Shown piece by piece: positions 44,501 through 55,421 of a DNA stretch of 64,000 nucleotides. The stretch is from Clavaria fumosa (Eukaryota; Basidiomycota; Agaricomycetes; Agaricales; Clavariaceae). The translations under genes and the position numbers were made by a program. The notes beneath the pieces were generated by a model. That model saw only the letters and a program-made list of their open reading frames with translations. It made no database searches and was not told where the DNA came from. The stretch spans positions 2,418,001-2,482,000 of the forward strand of contig OX637794.1 of assembly GCA_951802425.1 (NCBI GenBank). The letters are read 5' to 3'. Within the stretch, counting starts at the first letter, position 1, and every line of letters begins with the position of its first letter.

Positions 44501-45680
44501 TGAGCGTGCTTACTCGCTCGCCATTTAGGGTCTGCAGAATGACGTCGCCACGACCAATGGCGTTGAGTTCGCGTCCATCGGCGGCCGTGATGGCCATAGG
44601 ACTGGTGGGGGAATACGTTACGAACATGGACTTGTCCGGACAAAAGTGCGCCGTTGCGCCACTGTCCAGGATTATGTCCCGGGGTTTGCCCATGGACATG
44701 GCTGCTGTTAATTCGTGCTGATCGCTGAGGCAAGTGAAAGTGAGGTATTCCTCGTTGTCTTCCGGTTTCTTTGTTGACGCAGCGACAGCGTTTGCCTTAT
44801 CCTTTCTCTTTTGCCAGGGCGCTTGCCCTTGTTTAGCTCCACCTTCAGCGTAGCAATTTTCGGTCTTGTGGTTAGTGCGTTTGCAGTTACCACATGGGGT
44901 TTTCGGGCCTGATTCGTCCGAGTTCCCCTTACGGCCCTTAGACTTTTTAACATGAAGCGCGGCATCACCAGACTTTGAAGCCTGGTTTGTAAGCTCGTGT
45001 TGCCTCGCCTCCTCAAGCACAATGCGGATCAAGTCGTTTGAAGATATGTCGGTGCCGGAAAGGCTTGCCGCGTGTGTGATTGAGTGAAGAAGAGTTCGGT
45101 AACTGGGGGGCAACGAGGTAAGAATCATCGTTGCGAAATCCTCATCAATGACTGAGGCCCCAATTCCTTCCAGCTCCTCTCTTATCTTTGACATCGCGTT
45201 GAGGTGAGCTTTGACATCAGTTTCTTCACTGCAGACCATAGATTGGAGCCTGCGACGCGTGTTGACCTTATGTAGTTGACTCTTTTTTGTAGCGTCGTTG
45301 CGAATGGTGGTCCACATCGAAGACGCGTTCATAGATTTGATGATCATAGCAAGGCGCGGCGATACTGTGGTAAGCAGTATGTGCTGCGTGCTGTACTCTT
45401 TTTGTTCGTACTCATCAAATCTGCATTCTTTGTCTTCTAGGTCTTCGTCGGTGGCTTTAACTCCCGTGGCTTTCATCGGGATCCCGTTTTCTACGGGGTA
45501 AGCGACCGGTTTTCGTGCGGTACCATCACGGTGTCTGATCAAGCCCTTTGCGCCCATGGCCATGCGGGCTTTCGACTTGTAGTCGGCCCAATTCGCTCCG
45601 TCATCGCGGAGTCGAGGCACGCCAATAGCGTTGGAAGAGGTGTTGCCAGTCGTGAACTCGTTTTGCGCGACGAATCTCAT
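41554..45680 (-). pseudogene. Copia Gag-Pol polyprotein, one stop and one frameshift
   Basis: From ATG 45680: Gag with CCHC knuckle CGNCKRTNHKTENC, protease DIILDSGATAHFC, integrase HHCC (HCVLGHINYAAVKHA, CDACAQAKPHRL) and D-D-E (HADIWGP, LRTDRGGEF, VVERWNRT). TGA at 42921-42923 falls after IPCGYVF (Arg expected). RT and RNase H continue in frame ([27 protein letters not shown]), with a frameshift near 41925 in RNase H. The RT catalytic box reads TVSTDNMVLMG where copia elements have YVDD, so the active site is lost. Not functional. Confidence 0.93.
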
Positions 45681-45684
45681 AATC

Positions 45685-45916
45685 TATTGAAAAACTAGGG
45701 ATAGTTCGTTAGCTCAGTCAAATACAAGACTGAGACTATTTCTGTAGTACCTAGGGATAGTTCGTTCTATCCCAGTTCATCAGAAAGGTACTACAATGGT
45801 GTGAAAAAGAAATTTACTCACAGCTCAGTCAAATACAAGACTGAGCTGTGGCACTGCTCGGTATCCTTCCCAAATATGACACGCACTTACGTCATCTGTC
45901 CGGGTGATTACCAACA
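45685..45916 (-). repeat. 5' LTR of copia element
   Basis: 232 bp, four transitions from the 3' LTR, same hairpin at 45819-45850. Confidence 0.93.
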
Positions 45917-46493
45917 GCCTTCACCGTCTAGGTTTTATCTCTCAAGACCAGCCTGATGCGTTCAGTTTCCTTGATCCTGCAGATGTCATCCGAGGCATTC
46001 ACCTTATTCCAGCCTTTGCACATGGTCATGACAAGGAGTGGGTTTATTATTATGTGAATATGTGAGTACATTGATTTCTTGAATATACATTTTTCATGAA
46101 CTCTCTAACAGGTATGTTGATCGTGATATGTTCATGCGATTTCGTGGTGGTGCTGTTGGCCACCAGGGAACCTCAAAGGCTTCTGTTCAAGACCAAACAG
46201 ACACTCCTGATGGGCCTGAGTCACAAGAAGGACTGGCACCAGGCTATGAAGACATGCAATCTTGTGAGGAAGACCATGGTTCAACAAGAGATCATGAGGG
46301 TGGGGATGTGGATGTGGACATGGATGAAGATGAGCTGTACTTATATGGATATCTGGATGGTGATGAGACTGAGGAAGATGATGGGGAGGGAGAAGATGAT
46401 AGTGACTGTGATGGTGGAGGCAGAGACTGTGATGACAGAGACTTTGGTGACCCACTAGCATTTGGTGATGATGCACTGTACACTTCTTTATAG

Positions 46494-47085
46494 AGTCTTA
46501 GATGTGTGCAGTAAGGCTATCAAATGCATCAGCAAAATCATGGCCCTGTCTTACCACTTTGTAGTATAGAGAAGTATAAAATAGTATGATTCAGTATAAC
46601 CAAGTATAAACCAGGTTGTAACCAGTTTAAGTGTGGTATATACCAGGCTAGGTGTTAAAACTGGTTAAGATTGGTATGATGGTATATACCTCAATTTACC
46701 ACCCCAAATATTTTCCTGATGCTGTTGGTGTTACATTGTAAAGATGATGGTGTTTCCCATGACATGGCAAGGTCACCCAAACTATGGTATGATATTGCCC
46801 TATGCCTGGCATTCTGGTTGATAACATCCAAGGATGTGACCAGGCCCACAGGGCTGCACCAACTTCCCCAGACCTTGCCTCGAAGTCACCATCTTTACAT
46901 TTCATTAACTAGGGGAAAAACGTGACTGCTAAGGTAAGCGGAAACTTGCCAGGATCACCTGCCAAGGTCTAGTCTCGGCACTTTTGCTGATGCGCCGCCC
47001 GCCCGCCCGCCCCTCACTCAAGGCCTGTGGCCTTACACCCTCCCCCAAACACCATTGATGTCACATCTTCAAGGTCCAGGCGTGC
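46494..47085. other. Non-coding, with an inverted repeat 46737-46899
   Basis: 46560-46690 is rich in AGTATA and ACCAG words. TGTAAAGATGATGGTG (46737-46752) faces CACCATCTTTACA (46887-46899), with GGCAAGGTC and GACCTTGCC nested inside, a possible small foldback. A GCCC-repeat run lies at about 46990-47010. No gene. Confidence 0.5.
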
Positions 47086-47322
47086 TTAAATTTGCTGCTA
47101 GATTCGCAATGCATCGGATCCGGATCCGACTTGGGGCATCACCGCTGCTCCCGTTTGGCTATTCCTCCTTCGCAGTTGAACCAACCCTGTCTCCTACCGC
47201 CCACATTACATACAAGCTCAGATAATGGAGCTCCAATGATGATACAGCGCGCACACCGCATCGTCAATCCTGCGAAAGTGGGACGACACCACCCGTCACC
47301 ACGAAATGACGCGAAGACGCGC

Positions 47323-48660
47323 TTATTTGCGAGCTCGTACTTCGATCTCTACAACACCAGTCCGCACACGGTCATCACAACGGCACCTCCCCTCGATATT
47401 AGCCTGGCGAACGCCACTCACCGCCCTCCACTTTGCCGTGCCGTCCCGACGCTGCCCGTTCAATATCGCCACCGCTGCCAGATCAGCGGTGACACCTGCT
47501 GCTTCGACTGTCTGTACCCTTGTCGTACCCGGATTGTTGACACCGATCATCAGTGTGCTCGTACCCCCTCCCGTTGGCGACTCTGACGACGATTCCAATG
47601 CGCAAATGTCCGCCTCAGCGAACGCTTCTTCAATCAAAAATACCAGCGCAAAACCTGGTACCGGCACGCGGATCTCGCACGTCTGATCCACGCACGACAC
47701 GCTTTCAATGTCGACCGACCTGCGTGGGACGCCGTCGGATTCAAAGTGCCCGCCAAACATCTACCCAATCGCCACCGGTTATCACAGCAACTCCTTCAGC
47801 CCGAAGAGAAAGAATTTGTCCGACCTGCCCTTTTGGGGCACAGATGTGGCAGGGAGATACTTGACCCACGCCACCTCTGTGATCGAGTCGCCCAGCCAGG
47901 TGGACTTGGACCGCGCTCGAATTGTCGGAAAGGCAGTTGAACAGCACCACTTCCATCACGCTCCGGCTCTCGCCGTCGTCTATCACATATACACGTGAAG
48001 ATGCTGATGTTCCCACCGATTACACAAAGATCGAGGACTCGCGAGGTGCCAGACGGACCCAAGATCTCGGCCATCATGAGGACCGAATAGTAAATTGGCC
48101 CAATCGTCCGCTCGAGTATCGATCCAGGCGCGGGTAGGAATGCCTGCCACGGCCACGACGGATCAGCATTTGCACTGCTATTAAAAGACAGAGCAACGCA
48201 CGTTGAACGACGAATCCTGTCTTGCATTGCATATGGCGCTCGAAAAATTGGCGTACGCCGTCTGGAGGGCGTGATCTAGTGCCCAGAGCGCGGCGCCGAA
48301 CGAGTCGCTGATCACGAGGAGTCCTCCGCACGACCCCGAGTTTGTTTCGGTCATGAGGAGCGATTTGCCTCTGTGCCGTGTAGACGAAAGAGGTGGCTGC
48401 GGTGGGACGGAAGGAAAGGTGTTTTGGGCAGCTTGAGTGCTAGCCATGCGGGTATTGCAGGCGTAGCTGTGGCAACGACGGGGCAAAGAAGGGTGTGCTT
48501 GCCGCTGGACTGACGGGGGTCTTTGTGATCGTCTACAAGTTCGGTGTACCAGACGCGCCGCCGAGGATGTTGGGTCCGATGAGGAATTTGTTACTTCTGT
48601 CCATTGTTGCTGGCAACAGCGATGGTGATGTGGTTGTCGCAGGATAAGTGGATCCGTTTT
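47323..48660 (-). pseudogene. GH79 beta-glucuronidase-like gene, fragmented
   Basis: Read on the minus strand in changing frames: KFLIGPNILGGASGTP (about 48560-48620), MTETNSGSCGG then SDSFGAALWALDHALQTAYA (48230-48360), TIGPIYYSVLMMAEILGPSG with VLDL (about 48030-48130), VYVIDDGESRSVMEVVLFNC (47930-47990), and FGGHFESDGVPRRSVDIES with VPVPGFALVFLIEEAF (47640-47760). This order and the ETNS/SDSFGAALWALD/ALVFL signatures match fungal GH79 secreted glucuronidases. I could not find a splice path that keeps one frame, and no signal peptide or complete catalytic barrel is visible. Probably a decaying gene; some joins could be missed introns. Confidence 0.6.
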
Positions 48661-49478
48661 ACATAGAGGAGACGAGGCAGCCGAATACGGCGTTGTAGTC
48701 GTTCAGGGAGTCTTCACAACGCTTATTCGAGGCAAAACGCAAGCGTCAAGTGTCGGACCGACAATGGACGAGGACGAGGCCTTCGGTCCGGACATGGAAG
48801 AAAACTCGGCGCGAAAGCCATCGTCGACCGATCCTTGAAGCATAACCACGGTTCAGGCATGTTTCCATCGCCTCCCTGGTCAGGGTGGACTCTACGGACC
48901 CGAATTCCAGGGATCAGAAAGGATAGCAGCATCGGATGGGGGTGATCAATCTCGATGGCTCATAATGATGCCGAGAGAGCAAACGGCCGGAACATTGTAC
49001 CTGAAGGAGATAGGGAACGTTTGTCAGGTTCTCTCACACTGCCCCACAAGTTGAATCCGGTGCATAAAATTGCCGCTACAGACTGATCTTGGGGTGAGTC
49101 GTGGGAAGCGTGATGCAACTGATCTTCCAAAAGCTATGTGAATCACATACAGTAAATAACACATCATGAGGGAATGGCGAACAGACACATGACATGATGA
49201 GGATGGTCCGAGATAAGTGGCCCTGGTTTTAGAAAGCGCTGGAATGAAATTTGGCTGTACGGCTATTGCGTATGCTTCAGCATTGACGGTGGCGGGGTCG
49301 TGTGCGGGGGTAGGTGGTAAACACCAGTCATGGGTTCGATCGATCACATGAGGGAAATGTCTATATAGGGGATAAGTTGGCAACCCAAGCAGAGAGGGAC
49401 CTGACGACTTGCTCTCTGACTCGGAAACGTGGTGCATGGACACGTCCGTTCTTCGTCCTCACCATCGTCGTCGACACA
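48661..49478. other. Intergenic before the hamartin-like gene
   Basis: No supported feature apart from the presumed promoter of the downstream gene. Confidence 0.45.
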
Positions 49479-52400
49479 ATGCCATTCGCCGTTATCTCCC
49501 AGCAACTTCGCCATGTCTTGGAGAAACGTGCAGATGCCTTGTCCTTGTCAGAGCTCATAGCACGCGTCGACCTCTGTTGCGCCGAATGCGCCACTTCACA
49601 GGACCTCTTGGTGCAATTCGAGGAAGAGCTTCAGTTCGTATACCACGATCTCGACCACTCTTCCTTGTACCAAATAGAAGTCTTCCTCACCGTCCTTTAC
49701 CATATTTCTCCCGCCTTCTCTTCCACCTCCATCATCTCTAATTGGTGGGACATGGTTCTTCGACCGGCCCTTCGGATACCTAAACTCCCCCTGGTTGCCG
49801 TCAATCATGCCAAGGAGCTCGTCAACACCGCTTTGCGGATCAGTAGCGAAATATCCGCGGATAAGGTTAAAGGCTTCCGACGCCACTTGCTGGACCTCTA
49901 CCTGCTTGACGTGTACAGCGAATGCTCAGGGGAAGACACGCTAGAGTGGGCAGCGCTAGACCAGAAGGAGAGGGACGAACGAAAACATTGGAAATCTAAT
50001 CTGGAGGACATCTTACTACGATTCGGTTGTGAGCAGCCTGCGGTAAGTCTTCTCCTGTTATTCCGCTCATTAGCCACTGGTGACGTTTTACTTCCCTTGT
50101 CGCAGGAATTCCTGAACGAAGTGGACGAATGCTTTTCGACCGCTTCTTTTCGCCTCCAACTACTATTGCTGTTGAACATCTACACCTCCCACAGTGCTAT
50201 GCCCGCCTGTGCTTCCGTATTCGCGACACATCCCATCATGTCCAGTCTGATATCATCTTTATTGCTGGACAATTTACAAATCACTTGTGCCGTCGGAATC
50301 AACATCTTGGTCAAGCTCCTTCCTATGTTTGCCGTCCACGCTAGTTCCGCGCTCAAACTAATGCTACCCACCATGCTCGCTATCCTCTCACGCATGATAT
50401 GTTGGAGAACCAGGTTGCCTGCCAATGCGCTACTTGATTCGACCGACTACGTGCCAATCGAGGTAGACGCCACGCTAGACCTCGATATGACGACTCGTCC
50501 TCTGGAGATTCGTCCCGAACTAAAATGGCAACGGCTGGAGCCCAGGTTTGACGCCCTAAAAGCTCCCGCCCCCGTGCCAAATTCGCTCTTCTGCGTTTTA
50601 TATTACCTCTTTCCTTGTAATCTCCTCCTATTCCTGCGGAAGCCTGCCCCCTACCTGATGACTCAACAAGTCGAATGCCCGTTCGTCCATGCCTGGGAGA
50701 GCGTGATCGACGACGACGAACTACGAAGTAAAAGCGAGGTCAGCGCGTATCTGGACCGAAGAGCCTCCTGACTCACCTGTCCCTTCCACAACGCAGCCTC
50801 TCCTGCGGGCACATACGTGTCACCCTTCCCTCATATGGAGCAATGCAGACAACGAGCTGGTGCTCGAAAACCATTGGTCCTCGTACGACCTGGCCCAGAT
50901 CGTGACGGAGTGTCGGCTGCTCGATGTGCGCACGAGCGCGCTGGCTCTACGAAGCCGTGAGGACGCTTCTAGCGTTCAGCGCGCTGAGTTGGCGGAGACG
51001 GCCGCGGCCGCAGCGCCTAGTGGGAAGGACATATCTGGCCCGTCGGAGATTGGGCACAGTGATGAGCCCACGCCGGTGGTCCGACCGATCGACCTGGACG
51101 CGCAACCGGGCTCGCCCCGCGTCTCGTTGCAGGACATGGTCGCCATTTCGGTCGCGCTCAGAAACGACCTGGACGTCAAGCTGGACGAGAGACCCGGCCG
51201 TTGGCCGGCAATACTGTCCTCCTCGCCCACGCCTTCGAGCTCTTCGGGACAGCGCTCGGGCCACACCCCTGAGACTGGGTCGACCGCGGTCGAGGCGGAA
51301 CCTCTTCCTCCACGACTGGCCTTAGCTCTAGATGGGCTGCAAAAAGAAGTCCTGATGCTTAGGAATGAACTGAACTTTGAGCTCTGGATGTCGAGGGAAA
51401 ATGTGAAGCACATCGGACGGTTGTACTCCGTACGGATATTGACGCAGAACGCGGAGGTAGAGCGACAGGGCCTGGTGCGTAAACCGTTTATTGAAACGGG
51501 ACTTGCGGTCTTGAGACGAGCGCGTGATTTCCTAGTTCAACAAACTTCGGAAGTACCGAGCTCAAGTGGTCGGGCTCGAGCGTGAACTGAAGGAGCACAA
51601 ACAGCAGGCCGCCGCTGCTAGAGGAAAATACGCAGAGTACAACAACGAGCTGCATCAAAAAATTCATGCCTTCCGAGAGGAGAAGAAAGGCTGGATCATG
51701 GAAGCTGCTGTCCTTCGCAAGAAGGAGAAAGAAGCGCAGGTCAGTTCACTGAGAGTTTTAACTAGCTCGCCTAATCCTGCTCACTTCGATCTCAGGCGCT
51801 TTTTCAAAGCCAAAAAGCGTTGTTGGAGGAAGCTTCACAGGAACTATTCATGCTGCAGTCGCAGAGGAAAGAGACGCAGCACAAGCTTGATCGCCTGCAG
51901 GATTACGAGCGTCAGATTGACCAACATATCAGGATACAGCGCTTATGGTCAGCATTCCATCTATGCCTTCACCTCACCTAACGACATTCAACATGGGACG
52001 TCTTCCTGCGTTCTGATAGGGATGCGGATTTCCAGAAGTTCAATGCACGCGAAGAGGAGATACAAACGATGGTCAACGAGCGCAAGAAGATGCAGCTCCG
52101 GCTCGAAAGCTACGAGAAGACCTATGCCGAGCTTCACCGGACGGCGCTGTGAGCATCCAGCTTTCTACACGCGTTTTTTCTCCTGTTTTCTGATTCGGCC
52201 GCGGACAGGAACTACAACCATCAGATACACGCGCTTGAGCTTCGTCTCGAGGAGTCGAACAAGAAGGCAGCGGGAAATTCGCGACGCCTGGACGCGGCTG
52301 AGATTGCGCTCTTCGCAACGGAAAAGTCACGGCTTACAGAGGCCAACCAAAAGCTACGGGAGACTAATTCGGACTTGAGAGATGAGGTGGAGGAACTACG

Positions 52401-52497
52401 ACAGATGGTGGAGGTCCTCAAAGGGCAGGTCAGCGGTAAAAAAGGTGTGATCTATGAGACGCGCTCAAGTCCACTCGTCAGTCCTTCGTTGTCTTAG
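49479..52497 (+). CDS. tsc1: Hamartin (TSC1)-like protein
   Basis: Hamartin with tuberin forms the Rheb-GAP complex that restrains TORC1. Seven exons (49479-50042, 50106-50738, 50797-51474, 51536-51739, 51796-51947, 52020-52148, 52209-52497) give 882 aa. The N-terminal half (residues about 1-400) is helical and hydrophobic, HEAT-like: YHDLDHSSLYQIEVFLTVLY, RRHLLDLYLLDVY, FLNEVDECFSTASFRLQLLL. The middle is Ser/Pro-rich. Residues about 600-860 form a long coiled coil (NKLRKYRAQVVGLERELKEH, ESNKKAAGNSRRLDAAEIAL, LRDEVEELRQMVEVLKGQV). Intron 1 (63 bp, no stop) could be read through, but splice sites are good. The layout and the NKLRKYRAQVVGLERELKEH block suggest fungal Tsc1. No catalytic motif exists to confirm it. 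Confidence 0.7.
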
Positions 52498-52575
52498 GGG
52501 AAATTAGTACAGAAATAAATAAATAATAAGTTGTATATGAGCTAAAATAGGAAGTCGACGAAAAAGGAAGGTCAG

Positions 52576-52590
52576 CGAACTTTCGAGAAC
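52576..52590. promoter_or_regulatory. Perfect heat-shock element 1
   Basis: CGAAC-TTTCG-AGAAC fits nGAAn-nTTCn-nGAAn, 236 bp before the Hsp90 ATG. Binding site for Hsf1 by consensus. Confidence 0.75.
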
Positions 52591-52627
52591 AATTCCCACG
52601 CTCGCGTTTTCTCCGCTACGAGGCCGT

Positions 52628-52642
52628 GGAAGCTTCGAGAAC
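52628..52642. promoter_or_regulatory. Perfect heat-shock element 2
   Basis: GGAAG-CTTCG-AGAAC, again three exact alternating pentamers, 184 bp before the Hsp90 ATG. Confidence 0.75.
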
Positions 52643-52825
52643 GAAGAGAAATGCGAGTACATAAAGGCTGCCTCTCGCGATCGCCCTAAAGCGCCCTCAC
52701 CTTCACACCATCATCTCAAAGTTCGTGTTAATCTGCTTTACATAACTCCTCTAACGGTGAGCATTCGTATGAGTCGTCGGTTGCAACACGGCGCGCTGAC
52801 CTGCGAGATCTGCTTTAGCTACAAA

Positions 52826-55421
52826 ATGGCTACCGAAAGCTTTGGCTTCCAAGCTGAGATCAGTCAACTACTTGACTTGATCATCAGTGCGTATCGTGGT
52901 CTTTGAGAGTCTGAATCCTTCTTATATAGCTGTGTGTGCCAGATACTTTCTACTCCAACAAGGAGATCTTCCTCCGAGAGCTCATTTCTAACTGCTCCGA
53001 TGCTATCGATAAAATTCGGTACGAGTCATTGACGAACCCGTCAGTGCTCGACACGGAAAAAGAGCTCTATATCCGTATCGTCCCCAACAAGGAGCAGAAG
53101 GTGCTTTGCATCCGCGACACTGGTATCGGCATGACGAAGGCAGACATGGTGAACAACCTCGGCACAATCGCCAAGTCTGGCACCAAAGTCAGTTTTCTTT
53201 TTTCATCCTCGGTACCGTTCGCATCCTTCCTCACGGCCTGCACGCGCCACGCGTTTTGTAGGGTTTCATGGAAGCGTTGAGCTCAGGCGCTGATATTTCC
53301 ATGATCGGTCAATTCGGTGTCGGCTTCTACTCCGCGTACCTTGTTGCGGAGCGCGTGCAAGTCATCTCGAAGCACAATGACGACGAGCAGTACATCTGGG
53401 AGTCCGCGGCGGGCGGCACCTTTACCATCACTCCTGATACCGTCAACCCATCCCTTGGCCGCGGCACCGAAATCCGTCTCTTCCTCAAGGAAGACCAACT
53501 CGAATACCTCGAAGAGAAGAAGGTCAAAGAGATCGTCAAGAAACACTCTGAGTTTATCTCGTACCCCATTCAGCTCGCCGTGACGAAGGAAGTCGAGAAA
53601 GTAAATCTACCCGTTCGTAATTAATATCCTTCTAATTCGTTTTTGTAGGAAGTCGAGGACGACGAAGAAATGAAGGACGAACAGGAAAAACCGAAGGAAG
53701 AGGGGGAAGAGGGAGATAAAGAAGGGCCTAAGATTGAGGAGGTCGAAGACGAGGAAGACAAGCCTAAAGAAAAGAAGAAGGTCAAAGTTCAGGAGACGAC
53801 GCATGAGGAGCTTAACAAGACCAAACCGATCTGGACTCGCAATCCGACCGATATTAAGCCAGATGAGTATGCGGCGTTCTACAAGAGCCTGACGAACGAT
53901 TGGGAAGACCATCTTTCCGTGAAACATTTCTCTGTCGAGGGTCAGCTCGAGTTCAAGGCGATCCTCTTCGTGCCGAAGCGGTAAGCGATCGTGGCGTTTT
54001 TTTGTACTTGTTTTGCTGACAGCCAGCCTCTTCGCTAGGGCACCCTTCGATCTGTTCGAGAGCAAGAAGAAGCGCAACAACATCAAGCTCTATGTTCGCC
54101 GCGTCTTCATCATGGATGACTGTGAGGACCTCATTCCCGAATACCTCAACTTCGTCAAAGGCATTGTCGACTCTGAGGATCTTCCGCTCAACATCTCTCG
54201 TGAGACTCTGCAGCAGAACAAGATTCTGAAGGTCATCCGCAAGAACATCGTCAAGAAATGTATGGACATGTTCAGCGAGATCGCCGAGGACAAGGACAAC
54301 TTCAACAAGTTCTATGAGTCGTTTTCCAAGAATTTGAAGCTTGGCATTCACGAGGACGCGCAAAATCGCAGCAAGCTCGCAGAGTTCCTGCGCTTCCACT
54401 CGACTAAGTCGACCGATGAGCAAACTTCACTCAAAGGTGCGTCGTTTGTCAGTGTTTCTGACATGTCAATATTTTTGTTTAAAATTTTGTGCATAGACTA
54501 CATCACGCGTATGCCCGAAGTGCAGAAGTCGATCTACTACCTCACTGGCGAATCGCTCGCAGCCACTAAGGACTCGCCGTTCCTGGAAGTGCTGAAGAAG
54601 AAGGGCTTCGAGGTCCTCCTGCTCGTGGACCCGATTGACGAGTACGCGATCACACAGCTGAAGGAGTTCGAGAGCAAGAAGCTCGTTTGCGTCTCGAAGG
54701 AGGGGCTGGAGCTCGAGGAGACGGAGGAGGAGAAGAAGGAGCGGGAGACAGTGGTTACGTCGTACAACGACCTCTGCACTGTCATCAAGGAGGCGCTCGG
54801 CGACAAGGTGGAGAAGGTCGTTGTGTCGAACCGGATCATCGACTCGCCTTGTGTCCTCGTCACGGGACAGTTCGGCTGGTCTTCTAACATGGTACGTCGC
54901 CTTTTCTTGGTCACGCGCGAGAGTTGGGGTCCCTGATCATCGCTTATGTTTTCTTAGGAGCGTATCATGAAAGCGCAAGCGCTGCGAGACTCCTCGATGT
55001 CATCATACATGGCGTCGAAGAAGACGCTCGAGCTCAACCCACACAACCCCATCATCAAGGAACTGAAGAAGAAGGTCGCGGAGGACAAGGCGGACAAGTC
55101 CGTGCGGGACTTGACCTACCTGCTGTTCGAGACGGCGTTGCTCACATCCGGGTTCGCGCTGGACGAGCCGACATCGTTCGGGAAGCGCATCCACCGCATG
55201 ATTGCGTAAGTACTTCTTTCTCTCTCTCTCTCTCTGGACCACCTCTGAGTTTTGCTTTGCTGATGCGGGATCCATATTAAAGGCTGGGTCTTGATGTTGA
55301 GGAGGAGGAAGCGGTGCCCGCGGCCCCTGCTGCTGATGCTGCTGATGATCTTACGGTTGAGGAGATTGCGCCGTCGACAGAAGCCGCCGCGGCCACATCC
55401 GCTATGGAGGAGATAGACTAA
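52826..55421 (+). CDS. hsp90: Hsp90 cytosolic chaperone
   Basis: ATP-dependent dimeric chaperone for kinases and other clients. Eight exons (52826-52886, 52943-53187, 53262-53600, 53649-53980, 54039-54436, 54497-54891, 54958-55205, 55283-55421; introns 48-77 bp) give 718 aa, a normal length. The N-domain has [46 protein letters not shown] and [16 protein letters not shown] Glu/Lys charged linker (residues about 215-260) follows, then the middle domain ([40 protein letters not shown]) and the C-terminal dimerisation domain ([25 protein letters not shown]). The protein ends MEEID instead of the usual MEEVD. Two perfect heat-shock elements lie upstream. Confidence 0.97.

Larger units (their letters stand above)
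41315..45916 (-). mobile_element. Ty1/copia retrotransposon inserted in the CACTA-like gene
   Basis: LTRs of 232 bp at 41315-41546 and 45685-45916 differ at four transition sites. Flanks ACCTT (41310-41314) and GCCTT (45917-45921) fit a 5-bp target duplication with one change. Removing the element plus one duplicate restores the host frame exactly. The interior encodes one minus-strand Gag-PR-INT-RT-RH polyprotein (copia order). The start codon lies five bases inside the 5' LTR boundary, leaving almost no leader. Confidence 0.95.
39600..46493 (+). pseudogene. CACTA/Tnp2-like transposase-derived gene, internally deleted and split by a copia element
   Basis: The N-terminus MTACCPACQNTFKNVQGLAY carries a C2H2-like finger (39600-about 39745). 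It abuts DLLHEFELGVWKAVFTHLIR in another frame; a large central part seems missing. The rest is well preserved across introns 39867-39916, 40023-40074, 40510-40564, 40856-40900 and 46062-46111: VPTFGRDTIQRF, KKLAGRDFEDLLQCAIPVFE, GAAFDTRDLPREEAARG, YKIHALGDYVKMIRCFGTTD. Exon 40901-41314 continues at 45922 (GWDTRHL then HRLGFISQDQPDAF), and ends with RDMFMRFRGGAVGH and an acidic tail. TGA at 40580-40582 breaks ELEH-RVKRFYAR. Homologues are common repeat-associated proteins in Agaricomycetes; the CACTA assignment is from memory of that family. Confidence 0.6.

Noticed and set aside
46132..46476. His-rich minus-strand ORF
   Set aside because: Antisense of the acidic C-terminal exon of the CACTA-like gene.
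50043..50105. 21 extra codons in the hamartin-like protein
   Set aside because: The segment has GTAAGT and TCGCAG ends and is the right size for an intron; it merely lacks stops.
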